A stretch of 64,000 nt of DNA from Chlorokybus atmophyticus (taxonomy: Eukaryota; Streptophyta; Chlorokybophyceae; Chlorokybales; Chlorokybaceae): positions 1 through 64,000 of the forward strand of contig RHPI01003753.1 of NCBI GenBank assembly GCA_009103225.1. The letters are read 5' to 3'. Positions 30,594 to 42,594 of this stretch are shown here, one piece after another. The position numbers were made by a program, and so were the translations under genes. Each line of letters begins with the position of its first letter. Within the stretch, counting starts at the first letter, position 1. The notes under the pieces were generated by a model. The model was not told where the DNA came from. It saw only the letters and a list, made by a program, of their open reading frames with translations, and did no database searches.

Positions 30594-33500
30594 ATGGTGA
30601 AGGCCTACCTGCGTTACGAGGCCGGGGAGGCGTGGGGGGTGCTGGCGTCCCCCTCCGCGCCCCTCACGTACGACCCCACCGGCAAGCTGCTCGTCACGGG
30701 CGGACTGGAGAACGCACTGGTCTGGAACGTCAAGCTAGCCACAGTGGTGAGTGAATGAGAGTGAATGTGAAGCTGACAGCTGTCTCAGAAACACCTGATT
30801 TGTAAGAGTTGGCGTTGATGGTGTGGTGTGCATGCAGATCCGCACCCTGACGCCGTTGACGGCGGGTGCTTCCTCGGCGACAGGCGCACCGGTGGCGGAG
30901 GTGACGGCCATGACGCATGCGCCTGCGGGCACGCAGGTCGCCATAGGCTACTCGGATGGAACGGTGAGGAGCATGCACTTTTCATGGTTGCATGCATGTC
31001 TTGTTATCACAGATTGCGCCAAATTGTGAACCTTTGCCTGTGCTTGCAGCTGTGTGTGTGTATTGACTGACTCATTGCCTCACACAGGTTAGGGTATGGG
31101 ACACAGTGAAGGGCTCGTGTGATGTTGTGCTGACCGGCCACAAGAAAGCCGTCACCGCGCTGAGGTGCATTTCTCTTCTGCATTGCACACAAGCAGCATG
31201 AATTATACAAACGCAATCAACACAACAACAACACTACGTCAGGTACAATGCGAGTGGTGCTATCCTTGCCTCTGGCGGCTCCGACACGCGTGTCGTGTTG
31301 TGGGACGTTGCGGGCGAGCAGGGCCTCGCGCGCCTGCAGGGACACAAGGACCAAATCACCGACCTGGCGTTCCTGCACAGCGACGAGGATAGAAGCAACT
31401 CCACGCGCCTCATCTCATCGTCTAAAGACTCGCAGCTCAAGGTGTAACTGGTGTTGGTTATTTCATGCTCACTAACCCGTGTTGTGTATTTTGCCCGTCC
31501 AGCAGTATGTTTGCCAACCAAATATGCTGTACTGCGTGCACGGGTGGGTGGGTAGGTCATAGGATAGTTGTGCATGTGCATGTCCGTGCGGGTTCGTGTG
31601 TGTGTGTATGTGTATGACTTTCATGATCTGTCTGTGTTATTGTCATTCTTGGCTCTTGGAGGCTGCGTACAGAGGCATGCAGCGTTGCAGGTCTGGGACT
31701 TAAATACGTACCACTGCATCCAAACGGTAGTTGGACATCGCGGCGAGGTGTGGTCTCTCGATGTCGATCCCGCCGAGCGCCGAGTGCTAACTGGATCAGT
31801 TGACCCAGATTTGCGCGCCTTCTCCATCGATCGCGACAGCGAGGGCGAAGCCAACGTGGATGAAAACAACCTCCTTCAGCCTTTTGGAGAAATCAGACGC
31901 CAGAACACCACTGATAGAGTCTCAGCCGTGCGTTACTCGCGTGACGGGAGTTATGTTGGGTGTCAAGCGGCGGGAAAGACGCTCGAGTTGTATCGAGTTC
32001 GGTCCAAAGATGAGATTCTGCGCAAGGCTAAACGGCGTAAGCGTAGAAAGCGCGAGAAGGGCAAGAAGGGGGGTGAGGGAGATGAGGTGGACAAGGAGGA
32101 GGACGATGAGCCGGGAGTGTCTGCTGCAGATGAACTGGAGCTTCTCACGGTCATCAGGTGTGATAGTGGGTTTGATTGATATGTGAGAATGGCCGCAGAT
32201 TTTGTGCGACACGATTGATGTTAATAACACATAAGCACTCATTCGCTTGCTGGGGCATGAGCGCCGATGATGTTCATATCAGGACCAAGACCAAAGTGAG
32301 GTCGTTCTCCTTCTGTCCCTCCCCGAGTCGTAAAGGCGCGGTGTTGGAGGTGGCGCTCGCGCTGCACAACAACTCGCTGGAGGTGTGGGCGGTCAGGAGC
32401 GGCGCCAAGGAGGCGGAGAAAGTTCAGACGTTGGATCAACAGGGCCACCGCACCGACGTACGTGCCGTCGTCCTTAGCAGCGATGACAGCTTGCTTGTGT
32501 CCCTCAGCCACTCAGCTGTGAAGGTAGTATATCAGTTCATTGTGCAGCAGTGGCTCATTTGTCCCTCTGAAGTTCAAGTCGTTATGCTTACAACCATTGG
32601 TCTTGCTCAGGTGTGGAACCCTCAAACAACAGCTTGCTTGAGGTCAATGGACTCTGGTTACGGGTTGTGCGGGACATTTGTGCCCGGCGACAAGCACGTT
32701 GTTGTAGGAACACGTGAGGGTTCGCTTGAAGTGTACGACGTGGGTGCGGGCGAGCAGCTGGCGAAGCTCCCCGCTCATTCGGGTGCGGTGTGGGGTATCG
32801 CTCCGTTACCAGACGGGAGCGGGTTGATATCCGGCAGCGCCGATAAGGACGTCAAGTTCTGGGAGTACGAGTTGTTACACGACGAGGCCACGCGAGTAAA
32901 GAGACTCGGTCTGCGTCATGTGAGGACGTTGACCATGTCTGAAGACGTGCTGAGCGTGCGCGTGAGTCCGGATGGGAAGCTCATGGCCGTGGCGCTGTTG
33001 GACGCCACGATCAAGGTGTTTTTCACGGACTCGCTCAAGTTCTTCCTGTCGCTGTATGGACACAAGCTGCCAGTGCTTTGCATGGACATCTCGTCCGATG
33101 GCCAGCTATTAGCCACAGGCTCGGCTGACAAGAACGTCAAGATATGGGGACTGGACTTTGGGGACTGCCACAAGAGCCTCTTCGCGCACAACGATAGCGT
33201 CATGCAGGCAAGAGTCATGTTGCCATTGTATGTGACGTTGCAAGTTGATGGCATGCTGCTCATTAATTATCGTGTATTGTGTTGTTTAGTATCTTGTATC
33301 TTGTATTGTGCCATTGGTAGCATATCTGCATCAAATATTTCAATTTCAGCGCTGCTTCGCTCGAACATTGTTTGAGCGCACCGCAAGTGTCAGAGCGTGT
33401 GCTTATGTTGGTGCAATGCAGGTGAAATTCGTGCGCAACACGCACTACATGTTCACGGTCGGCAAGGACAAGATGGTCAAGTACTGGGACGCCGACAAGT

Positions 33501-34641
33501 TCGAGCTGTTGTTGACTCTGCCCGGCCACCACGCGGAGGTGTGGGCGCTGGCAATCAGCTACAACGGGGACTTCATCGTCACGGGCTCGCATGATAGATC
33601 CATACGGCGTTGGGACCGAACAGAAGAACCTTTCTTCGTTGAAGAGGAGAGGGAGAAAAGACTGGAAACCCTCTTTGAAGAAGGCATCGAAGACGATAGG
33701 GGTGAGTTGAGAGTTCTTGTGTAGTGTGTGTAGTGCTTTGCTGATTATGTTGGGTTTCGTGTGTTCAGGTGTGGCTGCGAGGGTGGAAGGAGGCGAGGTT
33801 GTGATCGCTGGTCAGCGCACGCGCGGGACGGTGACGGCCGCGGACAGCATTATTGAGGCTCTGGAGTTGGTGACGGCGGAGCGCAAGCGCCAGGAGGACT
33901 ACATCAAGGACTCCGTCAACAGGAGGCTCGCACCCTTACCGCCTAACCCGCTGCTGCTCGGCCTGTCCCCGTCGCAGTACGTGCTCAAAGTGGTCGCTGG
34001 CGTGCGCTCATCGGACCTTGAACAAGCACTGCTGGTGAGAAGACGTGTTGCTGGTTTACTCGCTCACAGAACCACAAAACGTCATCATGCATGTCGTGGC
34101 ATCCAGAGTGGTGTGCGCCTGCATGTATGCATATGTGCGCGCACGAACATGTGTGCGTGGTTATATGTGCGTGTTGCATTGTCCCGTTGGACCATATGTC
34201 AATTACATTGTCTCCGAATGCCAGGTGTTGCCGTTTACTGTGGCGCTGGAGCTGTTGAAGTACTTAGCGCAGTGGGCGAGTGCTGGCGACAGCGTGGAGT
34301 TGGTGTGTCGGGTGTCCTCGCTGCTGCTTCGTCTGCACCACGCGCAGCTGTCCACCACGCCGGCGGCCCGTCAGGCTCTGTCTGACCTGCACGCCTCGCT
34401 TAGGCCCGCCGTCGCGAAGCTCAAAGACACGCTCGGGTTCAACCTCGCCGCCATCAACCACATGCAGCGGCTCCTGGCGGCACGCTCTCTCACTATGTTT
34501 GGGGATGCCGCCGACAGGGTCAAAGCCATCCGGCAAAAGGCGGCTAAGAGCAAAGGTCCACCCGTTGTGGATGCGTTGGCGAAGGTCAAGGCAAAGAAAA
34601 AGAGGAAACAGGCTGCTGCAGCTGCTGAGGAGGCCTTGTAG
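30594..34641 (+). CDS. WDR3: WDR3 / UTP12 (Dip2) U3 snoRNP WD40 protein
   Basis: Ten exons join in frame: 30594-30746, 30838-30963, 31088-31164, 31243-31441, 31691-32157, 32283-32523, 32611-33207, 33422-33701, 33769-34034, 34225-34641. The product is 940 residues, close to the usual length of about 940. It starts MVKAYLRYEAGEAWGVLASP and has two WD40 propellers with motifs such as LASGGSDTRVVLWDV, ISGSADKDVKFWEY, TGSADKNVKIWGLDFGDCHK and VTGSHDRSIRRWDR. A basic insert (RRKRRKREKGKKGG, about residue 300) precedes an acidic run. The C-terminus is the Utp12 domain followed by a Lys-rich tail (KAKKKRKQ). In yeast and human the protein is part of the UTP-B complex in the nucleolar small-subunit processome. 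The seventh intron starts GC (CAG|GCAAGA). The start of exon 6 could lie 21 bp upstream. Confidence 0.96.
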
Positions 34642-35328
34642 TGAAGAAGTTGCTTTGATTTGTGGTTGGTGTGCTGCAGTATTTGTGGTTCCAACACATG
34701 GCCCTGCGCAGTTGATTGGACTGCTCTTGAAAGTCACTATGAATGCAAGGCAATGAGTCCAGCTGACAATCATGGCAGAGCCTCCATCGCTTTGTGCTTG
34801 CGCAACCATGAGATTGACTCCTATTCTGTAGACATGAGCATTAAGACAAGACAAGACAAGACAGCCAGTGAGAGAAACCTATAATATGCAATGCAACAGT
34901 CACAACAAGCATTCAAACTCGTACGCAAGCGCGAACTAGCATGCACAGGATGCATGCGCTCATGGTGATGTGTGCACTTACTGTTAACGGCACACAGCAC
35001 ACCAGCGGAGTAAGTTCAGCAGGAAGTGAGCATACTGTAGACCGTGACAAGGGTATGAGGGTATACATGGCTAGAACATGAGCTGGGGCAATCAGATTGC
35101 TCAACAGGCAGAGCTAGTTGCGCAAGAGCGCAGAAACAGCGAGTCCTATACAAATACTTCTATAGCTGCATGCTAACCTCGGTAACTATTCCAGTTAGTA
35201 CTGATGTATACAAGGTCGAGATTATCTGATGTTGCAAATCATCCATGAGTCTGCTCTCACATCCGTAGCTGCAGTAAGAGCTTACAAAAGTCGCCGCGCC
35301 ACTCGCATACCATTCCTGAATGCATGCA
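34642..35328. other. Convergent 3' region
   Basis: Holds the 3' ends of WDR3 and CRIPT. An ACAAG pentamer repeat lies at 34843-34861. No gene seen. Confidence 0.5.
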
Positions 35329-36369
35329 CTAAGCAGCACTCTGCTTGTAAAACTTGGTGTCCAGCACCTTCCTCCCGCAGATTGCACATATACCTGCAAG
35401 GGGAGACACATGCATACAATCAATGCGTCTATAACAAAAACAACATCACCAGTGATAGAGGTGTGGGTGGCGTACCGAGTTTGTATGAGCAGTTGTGGCA
35501 GTAGACTCCTGCTGTCTGATGGACCGGTGACTTGCATATGCGGCACTTGCCGGTCGCGGTGGAGGTGGAGGACACACCTTTGCTTTTACTGGCTGCGCTC
35601 AGCAGCTTGTTCTCACCCACTTTGCGCCCGCCGCTCTCGAGCGTGTTGCTTGCACCCGCCTTCCACTTGTCCGGCACGATCACCTTACCGAGCTTCTTCT
35701 CACCTGCAAAAAAACAAAGGGGGTCCACAAACACAATATCAGGCTGAAGATAAGTGCATTTGTGTGTCTAGACAGAAAACGACACACAAGCAAAACACTC
35801 CACAATTAATCAGATCAGCATGCGGAAGCAAATACATATACGCAAACGCAAACGCACACGTGTAAAACAACTTGCGGGTTGTCGGTGGCACTAAGAAGGG
35901 AAGCCAAACAACAGTGACAAGAAAGAGTGCAAGCAAGTCCAAAACTCAATCCAAACCCATGCCCGCTCAAGGCCAATGTACAGCATAGCTGCAAGAGACT
36001 ACGCATAGCTGCTGATCATGACCAGCAGCTATATGTGATGCACCATTCTAGGCTTTCGGTGGGTTGTGTTCGTGTTTTGTCTCTGATCAAGTGACCCTGG
36101 CGTTGTCGGCGACAACTTATCACTTATTCTCACGTGACATTACCACATTAAGGAGTCCAATTGTAGTCCACCCAACACATCAGCGCAATCACCATACAAA
36201 CAGACAAACAAAAGGAGCAGTGCACAGATCAAGCATGCTTGATCTGTGCGCTCACTGTGTACAACGTTGTAATGGTTGTTTTGGTTGTGGTTATCAAGAA
36301 CAAATCAAAATGGAAGCAACTGTAATCAGTGCAAAATTGTAAAACACACTTACACTTTTCGCAGACCAT
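35329..36369 (-). CDS. CRIPT: CRIPT, zinc-binding spliceosomal/PDZ-ligand protein
   Basis: Three exons: 36369-36354 (only 16 nt, MVCEK plus one base), 35703-35476 and 35393-35329. The joined product is 102 residues, against 101 in human. The first junction rebuilds the second Cys of the MVCEKC motif. Diagnostic segments are KKLGKVIVPDKWKAGASNT, GGRKVGENKLLS, CRICKSPVHQ, YCHNCSYKLG and CGRKVLDTKFYKQS. Four CxxC pairs would bind zinc. CRIPT was named as a PSD-95 PDZ ligand in animals and is now also known as a conserved minor-spliceosome component. The animal C-terminal PDZ-binding motif (QTSV/QSNV) is replaced by QSAA, so a PDZ-ligand role is unlikely here. The gene is convergent with WDR3. 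Confidence 0.96.
36222..36249. repeat. 28-bp perfect palindrome in CRIPT intron 1
   Basis: GCACAGATCAAGCA is followed directly by its reverse complement, with no loop. It lies within the 650-bp first intron of CRIPT. Confidence 0.95.
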
Positions 36370-36609
36370 CCGCTCCGCTCGTCCTCCGCTCCGCTCCGCT
36401 CAGCCCTCCAGTCCAGCTAAGCCCAAAGACCCTCGCCTGCACTAGGGAGGTTTTCAGGGACTACAACCCTACAGATAAACCCTAACGGCGCACAACAAGC
36501 ACGACGCCGACTACGCCACCGCCGGCGACGCCGCCGATGACGGCTGAGTTCGAACACAGAGCGTATCTTGGTACGCAGCGTCGCTTCCGGAAGATATTCC
36601 TGGAAGCTA

Positions 36610-37079
36610 CAGTCTACCCCCGCTAAGAGACTTCCTTTCAAGGGAATAGCCCCGCTAATAGCATAGAATATGAGATTACCAAACGTTTTACAGGCAAATG
36701 TTGGTGCTTAAGAGAATATGCTTAACCGCGAAAAGCATATGTTTATGTCATGTAATTCTTGCAAGTTTTAGTGAGCGATATTCCAAGGTTGGGGGAGTAG
36801 TGCGTGACGAGTGTGGCATAACGCGTGACGCGCGTGATGAAAATGACGTGATGGTTGAGGTGTGACGCGCAACTGACGTGACGAGCGTGATGACGCAACG
36901 GGCGTGGCATTATACACTTGACGCAATGGGCGTGATGGGCGTGATGAAACCGCGCTTAAAGCATATTTATGCTCTTGACATCCAAGAGCATGTTATTCTC
37001 TTAAACGCCAAGAACATAACCTCGCCAAGAGCATACGATTGCAAGGGACAAACAGTATGCGCTTAGCGAAGGTAGACTG
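36610..37079. mobile_element. TA-flanked inverted-repeat transposon, copy 2 (470 bp)
   Basis: Starts CAGTCTACCCCCGCTAAGAG and ends CGCTTAGCGAAGGTAGACTG, matching the termini of the 5345-5517 element, with TA on both sides (36608-36609 and 37080-37081). It shares the internal GAGATTACCAAACG and AAGAGCATA motifs. It carries an extra internal minisatellite of GTGACG/GCGTGATG units at 36795-36950. No transposase frame is present. Confidence 0.85.
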
Positions 37080-37081
37080 TA

Positions 37082-39030
37082 CACTGCCCACAAGTACCGG
37101 TATGTGAGTGTGTGCTAGGTAAACTGTGTTGTGAGAACTAATCGCATTGCTTGATGAACATGAGCTAAGGGAACTCGGTGCATGTCGTTGGCAAATAATG
37201 TGACTCGCATTGTCAGGTGAGTGCTCGACGGGACTGTGAAGGACATGTTCGGTGTTTGCGCATGAACGCATATTAGTGCATGTAGTACATTTAATTTCAC
37301 TTACAGTGTTTAAACCGAAATGATCATCAAATTCTTGATTTACAGAATCTTTAAGGGTTACAGCCGTTTCGTAGAAGTGGATAAGTAGGTAGGGTAGCCT
37401 AAGTTATGGTATGCAATCAACAACTACAACTCAAGCGTCAACACCGTTATCAATACCTAACTTAATTGCTAATGTGTGGTGCATATGTTACATAACACCC
37501 AAGAGTTGCACCTTGTTTAAGAGCCAAGCAACCAAGCAACCAAGCATACGAAGCATACACATAAGATGAAGTGGGGGTCAAGACTGATTTACAAACTTCT
37601 AGCCAAGCAACTCCAACGTTTTATGGTTGTTAACACGTAGTGACCCTCAAGCCAATACAGCAGATGGTTGTCAGAAGCAGACAGTTGTCGTGCCTACCGA
37701 GCTCGTGCGCTATGGTGTCGAGACCCTTTACCCTTATCGTGTGACGCATTTCCAAAATATAGTTATATATGGGTGTAACCGTCATTCTGAATCCTGGAAC
37801 TCATGCATTCTTAATTATAAAAGGGCAAAAGTATAGTACAAGCCCTGCTATTTCCAACTTAGGCTTTATATGGTTGTAGCCCACCTTGCTATGATCAAGG
37901 AATCAACAGGCTGCGCAACAAGCTGAATGCAATCTGAATGGTTGTATCAATGAAACTATCAGCATGTGAACTTGCATAAGAGAGACATTGGCATGCGCAA
38001 ACTGAATGACGTAGCGAAGGGACTAATTGCACAGCGCAAGCAGTCAAGCACGAGTGTGTATAACACTGATGCGCATGTACCTGAATGCACTCGAGCACAG
38101 CCAGCATACGTACGCAAGCACAGGATGGATCAGACTCATGGTATGGCAGATAGTTGGGTTACTTCGGTTTCACTCAAACACTTGCTGTCTCACAAAGGAA
38201 CCACACAACTGCACACAGTACGTATATGACCGTCATATAGTGACTGAGCTAACCACTGGCAATTACGTGTTACAGATCCGAAGCCTAGCAACCGCTAGGC
38301 TACGGATCTGTAATGCCACGGCCGTGCTCCTTTAAAGCCTCCCGCTCTTTCTTTCGCCTGTTCAGCTGCGTAACGAGTTTCCGCTCATAATTTTTGCGAG
38401 CTTCGGCTACGATGTACGAAACCTCAAAGCACAGGTCCCCATGAACCTGCTGCGCCGTGGTGTTCATTGGTACCAAGGTATGTGGATGACATTCTTATTT
38501 CATATTGCCAACTTTGAGGATGTCATGTACACATCAGAGCATGCACTGGGTGGAGGTTGGTACCCACAATACGATTGTGTAGTACACACTCACAGTCTGC
38601 GGTGAGGACAAGCATTGTCTTCTTGGAATATAACGCTATTGTAAACGTTGGATGTTGGAGTATGCTCACTTATGTAATCTAAGCTTAATGCCAGTTAGCT
38701 TGCTAGTATCCCACGCGGAAGGGCACCTCACTCAGCCACGAACAGTTTCAAGTCCGCTAGCTTATGTGGTTGTATCCCAATGCATCCGTTTTATGAAGAT
38801 ATGCACGTACCATTCGCATTTTGTGTCGGCTATGGTCACGTTGTTGTTGGTTATGCAACGTAAAGGGTACGCAAAGCGTGCGGTGATGGAAAAGTTGCAG
38901 AGGTGGATGTAGCGCCAGCGTGGGATGGTTTATGCTGGGATATACCAATACCTGTTCAAGCTGGTACACAAGTGGATGCAAGCAGCCACAGCTACGACAA
39001 GCAGGTGAGTGAGGATTATAAGGGGTAAGT
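37082..39030. other. Intergenic or transposon-derived, no gene recognised
   Basis: Mostly AT-rich. A 20-bp hairpin with one mismatch lies at 38270-38313 (TTACAGATCCG...CGGATCTGTAA, loop AACC). Open frames here are short and show no motifs. The last part may be 5' sequence of the LINE relic that follows. Confidence 0.45.
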
Positions 39031-39032
39031 AA

Positions 39033-40300
39033 ATGTGGGGATCCGAACAGATAAGATATTGTCGGATCACAAACCCATTAGCATGCTTCTCTCCGCGGAC
39101 TCTGCTCCTCGTGGCTCGGGCTTCTAAAAAGCTGGACCCCGCTCTCCTTTTCGAGCCATCATTCGTTCAGGCGGTGGAGAAGCAATGGCTTAATCATCAG
39201 TTGCTGCGCCCGCTCAGCATTGATCAACTTGGTTGGTTTGAATATGGCCTCGCACGATTGGCCAAGCAGTTCTCTTTTCGCAGCTTCGCTTGCAGCAAAA
39301 CGAGTCGTCTCTCCGCAGTGTCCTGGCCGATGCGGAATCTGCACTCTCAGCTTATCCTTCTTCAGACTCTATCTGGTGTGCGAGGGAGCAGGTGGTTTCC
39401 AGCTTGCGCAATCCGCAACAGCGCCAGTTGGAGGGTGCGTCCATTCGGGGCAGCAGCAGATGGCGGATGCATGCAGAGAGAATGACAAAGCTTTTCTTTG
39501 CGAAAGGAAAGGCGGACATGCTGTCCTCTTCTCTGCCTTCTCTCACACTCTACCAATTCTCACTCTCCCCCGCTGGTTCTGCCAGCGGACAGTGACAACG
39601 GGCTTCTACAAGGCGCTCTTTTCCTCCTCGCTTGGTGACAACGGGGCCAAGGAGAAGGCTCTCTTTCTTAATATTCTCGTTCACTATTATTTAATGGAAA
39701 TTGTTTTATCGTATACAAAATTGGGTAATTCGCTGGTATGCACTGCCGTCCCTACTACCAGCAGCTTCACCTTTGGTCTATACACCTTACATTGCCACAT
39801 TATATTTTATGGAGTGCTGGCTGCAGAGAGTACTTTTTGAATGCGTTGCGGTGGTTGAAGAGGTGTTTGACTCTGACTTATCCTCCTCTCTTAAGTCTCC
39901 AGTCACTGTTGCTGAGTTGCTTGCTGCGCTTAAAGCCATGGAGCCGCACAAGTGTCCAGGGCATGATGGTTTGACTGCTCTCTGTTGGCAGCACATATGG
40001 CCGGTGCTGGGTCACTATTGGCGCTATTGCACCCAGGTTCTACAGGAAGAGCACATGGGTTCTTCACAGCTGCTTGGCATCATCACGCTTATCCACAAGA
40101 AAGGTGCCACAAGCGACCTCCGTAATTGGAGACCCATCATGCTGTTGCCTTCTCATTTTCAAGATTCTTGCGGAGGTGTTGGCATCACGCATCTTGAGCT
40201 GCTATATGTGGAGCAAACATGCTTTGTGAAACACATTTACATCCTAAACAACGTTCTCACATTTTTTGATACTATTGCCTGCGCGGAGGAATCATTTTAG
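39033..40300 (+). mobile_element. Degenerate non-LTR retrotransposon (LINE) reverse transcriptase
   Basis: The linker region typical of L1-like ORF2 is visible in shifting frames at 39180-39520 (RWRMHAERMTKLFFAKGK resembles the RWxxxGDRNTKFFH motif). The N-terminal part of the reverse transcriptase follows at 39850-40180: VAELLAALKAMEPHKCPGHD, GLTALCWQ, IITLIHKKGATSDLRNWRPI, LL. One frameshift further it reads FKILAEVLASRI. These match RT motifs 0 to 2a. The catalytic YxDD region is absent. There are several frameshifts, no poly-A tail and no target duplication found, so this is a dead 5' part or a truncated copy. Confidence 0.8.
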
Positions 40301-40951
40301 CGCGTGGCTCTGCTGTCAAACTTTGATGAATTCCGGTACCCTATGCATATTCAGTTGCAGATGTACATGGCATGCAATGAATGATGCAACCTGCGCTTCC
40401 TGGTGCTTCACCATTTACCCAGTCAGTACACTCTCGCTGCTGCTCACTGCCTCCACATAACACACATCACGTGCATATTCTGCACACTCAGCAACGCAGA
40501 TACAACAATGCGACCAGCAGGCACACATGCACGTCACCTCATTTCCAGTACCATGCGTCAAAAGTAACCCTGATTCAAGCACTGACTGCACGCTCAGGTC
40601 AACCACATACAAAACAGACAGCTCTGTCTTGAAAGCTGACAGACAGCTCACAACCTTTCAACCCGTCCCATTTGGTTCTTGTAAATTCTCCATCGGAAGT
40701 CCGCAGGTCCTGGCCTTTGGTATCCTATATAACCCGGATGGCACATGCCCAAAGTCATCACCACGCTGGGACTGGTGTAAGTAGGGGGCCCTCATAGTGC
40801 GCTCCAATCCATCCAATGGAGTGGGTCTTCAAACACAACGACGCAAAAGGAGGTTTCATATGCATGTACGTGCGTGTGTCCCAGCATCAAGCAAGATATG
40901 CCTGCTCGCGCGCGGGAGGGTTGATGCATTTATCACTGCCCCGGTTAAAAG
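40301..40951. other. Intergenic, no gene recognised
   Basis: Open frames on both strands lack motifs. It includes the presumed 3' flank of the OB-fold gene. Confidence 0.5.
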
Positions 40952-42091
40952 TTATGATGCCGGGGCGTCTTCTGTCACGGTCACCAGCTCATACTCAACG
41001 GCCGAAAGGTTGTTCTCAGTGTTGGGCTCAAACGACGCGGGATCGGCAGGTTGCACGAGCCCCCACTTGTCAACCGCCAGGCGCATGCTGCCCTTGAACA
41101 TGTCAATCTTCGCATTGCGCACGTTGACGGTTGCGCCCTCCTTCATCAGATCAACTGCATGCACAATTTGATGAAATGTAAGACCGAGATCAACACGCAC
41201 GCGAGTCAGAGTTGAATGTGCCAGCAAATTGTGTAGTGTTTTGAGGACCCATCAGTAAGATGAGCACATTGTTATTCATGTGTATACAGGACACAAGACC
41301 AGATGAGTGCAGAATCACTGCATGTTGGCTGACGTAAGATTTGTGTTGCACAAAGGGATCAAGAAATGCAGCTGACACAGCATGAAATACGCACCCTGCT
41401 GGTTTCGGGCTGTGAAGACAATGACGCCGGTGTCATCACCCACCACGCACTCTGCAATACGCACGCCAGAGCCGTCCGCCCTCGACCGCTGCACCACCAG
41501 CTTGCAGGACACCACTTTCAGCGTCAGATTGTGACCCGAAGTGCCTGGCCGCAAGTCCTGCACCTGAGATCAAAAACATCGAAACAATACTTTGAGTTTA
41601 CTTAGCAGCATATTGATCAAGATCAGGTGAAACTGATGCCATGGCACGGCTTCGTTGCCATGTATGCTACTTTCATGGCATGCTCGATGCAAAAACCAAC
41701 CACGTAGCACAATGTGCGGGTCGCATTGCAAATTGCAGGCCTGATGGCGCTACTTGCAACACAATTGAATAATTGCACAGCTTCATTGCTGGTGGCAAGG
41801 CTGGTGTGCACAATAAGCAAAGTGTCACAGACTGCTAATCAAGCGAAAAGGGAAGAGTGCAAAAAGTGCTCGCAACTTGGGATTGCATGCAGGCATGCTC
41901 ACTGTGGCTAAGGCAAGCCGAGACGGCCAGCAGTATGTCATCTAACCGCACTTCACCCAGCTGCGACATGTCACTCCGATTGCGACATGTGCGTATATTA
42001 CAGCAAGGGCACAGTTTAAGCTGACAGAATGCGCTCTTGCTCTGACCTTGATGAATACAGGTTTCCGCAGCGGCTGGCCTGTGGAGGTCAT
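40952..42091 (-). CDS. OB-fold nucleic-acid-binding protein, At4g28440 family
   Basis: Three exons: 42091-42047 (45 nt, MTSTGQPLRKPVFIK), 41563-41395 and 41154-40952. Junctions are phase 0 and phase 1, giving 138 residues. Key segments are KPVFIKVQDLRPGTSGHNLT, VQRSRADGSGVRIAECVVGD, DTGVIVFTARNQQ and VDLMKEGATVNVRNAKIDMF followed by KGSMRLAVDKWG. These are nearly word-for-word the plant family of single-domain OB-fold proteins (annotated as replication-factor-A-related or SOSS-B-like). The KGxMRLxVDKWG segment forms the last strands of the barrel. The tail after it (about 30 residues) is acidic. Role: single-stranded nucleic-acid binding, with the exact process unknown. Introns are 483 bp and 240 bp. 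Confidence 0.92.
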
Positions 42092-42594
42092 GACTGCTGT
42101 AGTGCAAAGATCAACGCAAGAGGGACGGCAAACTTGTGCAAGTACACCAGGACAACTCCTCCTTCTCCCAATCTTCCTCCTCCGCCACCACCGCAGCCAC
42201 AGCCACCGCCGCTACCTGATCGTCAAACCCTAATGAATGCCTAAGTGACGCCCAACAACCCTAACGCCGGTTTGCTAACTGCATTGAGCTCACTCTGCAC
42301 CGTCCGATCACCCGCAAAGCCGGTCCCCATCACGGTCACGGCGAAAATGGCTTTCAAGCGTGGATATCAGCTGGTACTGGGTGGAGGACGAGAGGATATC
42401 ATACACTGCTACCAACTACCATGCCAAACCTGGTCAATGGGCTTCGGTCCCAATGGAGCCACTCAGAACCGTCTGATGGGCCGTTTGCCAGTGATCTTTT
42501 TCACGGAAGTACCCGTCGTTTGACTCTCATCACGTGACAGGGGCTAACCAACTGGACTCTGTGGCTGCCACGTGGCACCAACTTGTTATCCGTG
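42092..42594. other. Probable divergent promoter of the OB-fold and WDR54-like genes
   Basis: The start codons of the two genes are about 500 bp apart and point away from each other. The stretch has a CCGCCACCGCAGCC-type Pro-coding tract at 42170-42220 and no clear gene. A further 5' exon of the WDR54-like gene could be here. Confidence 0.5.

Noticed and set aside
32176-33375. 399-codon plus-strand open frame taken as a whole gene
   Set aside because: It is exons 6 and 7 of WDR3 with the introns left in.
34843-34861. ACAAG pentamer run as a satellite shared with 14630-14645
   Set aside because: Too short (about four units) and also common in A-rich 3' flanks.
42029-42244. Pro-rich plus-strand frame at the divergent promoter
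   Set aside because: It overlaps the verified first exon of the OB-fold gene on the other strand and its proline run is low complexity.
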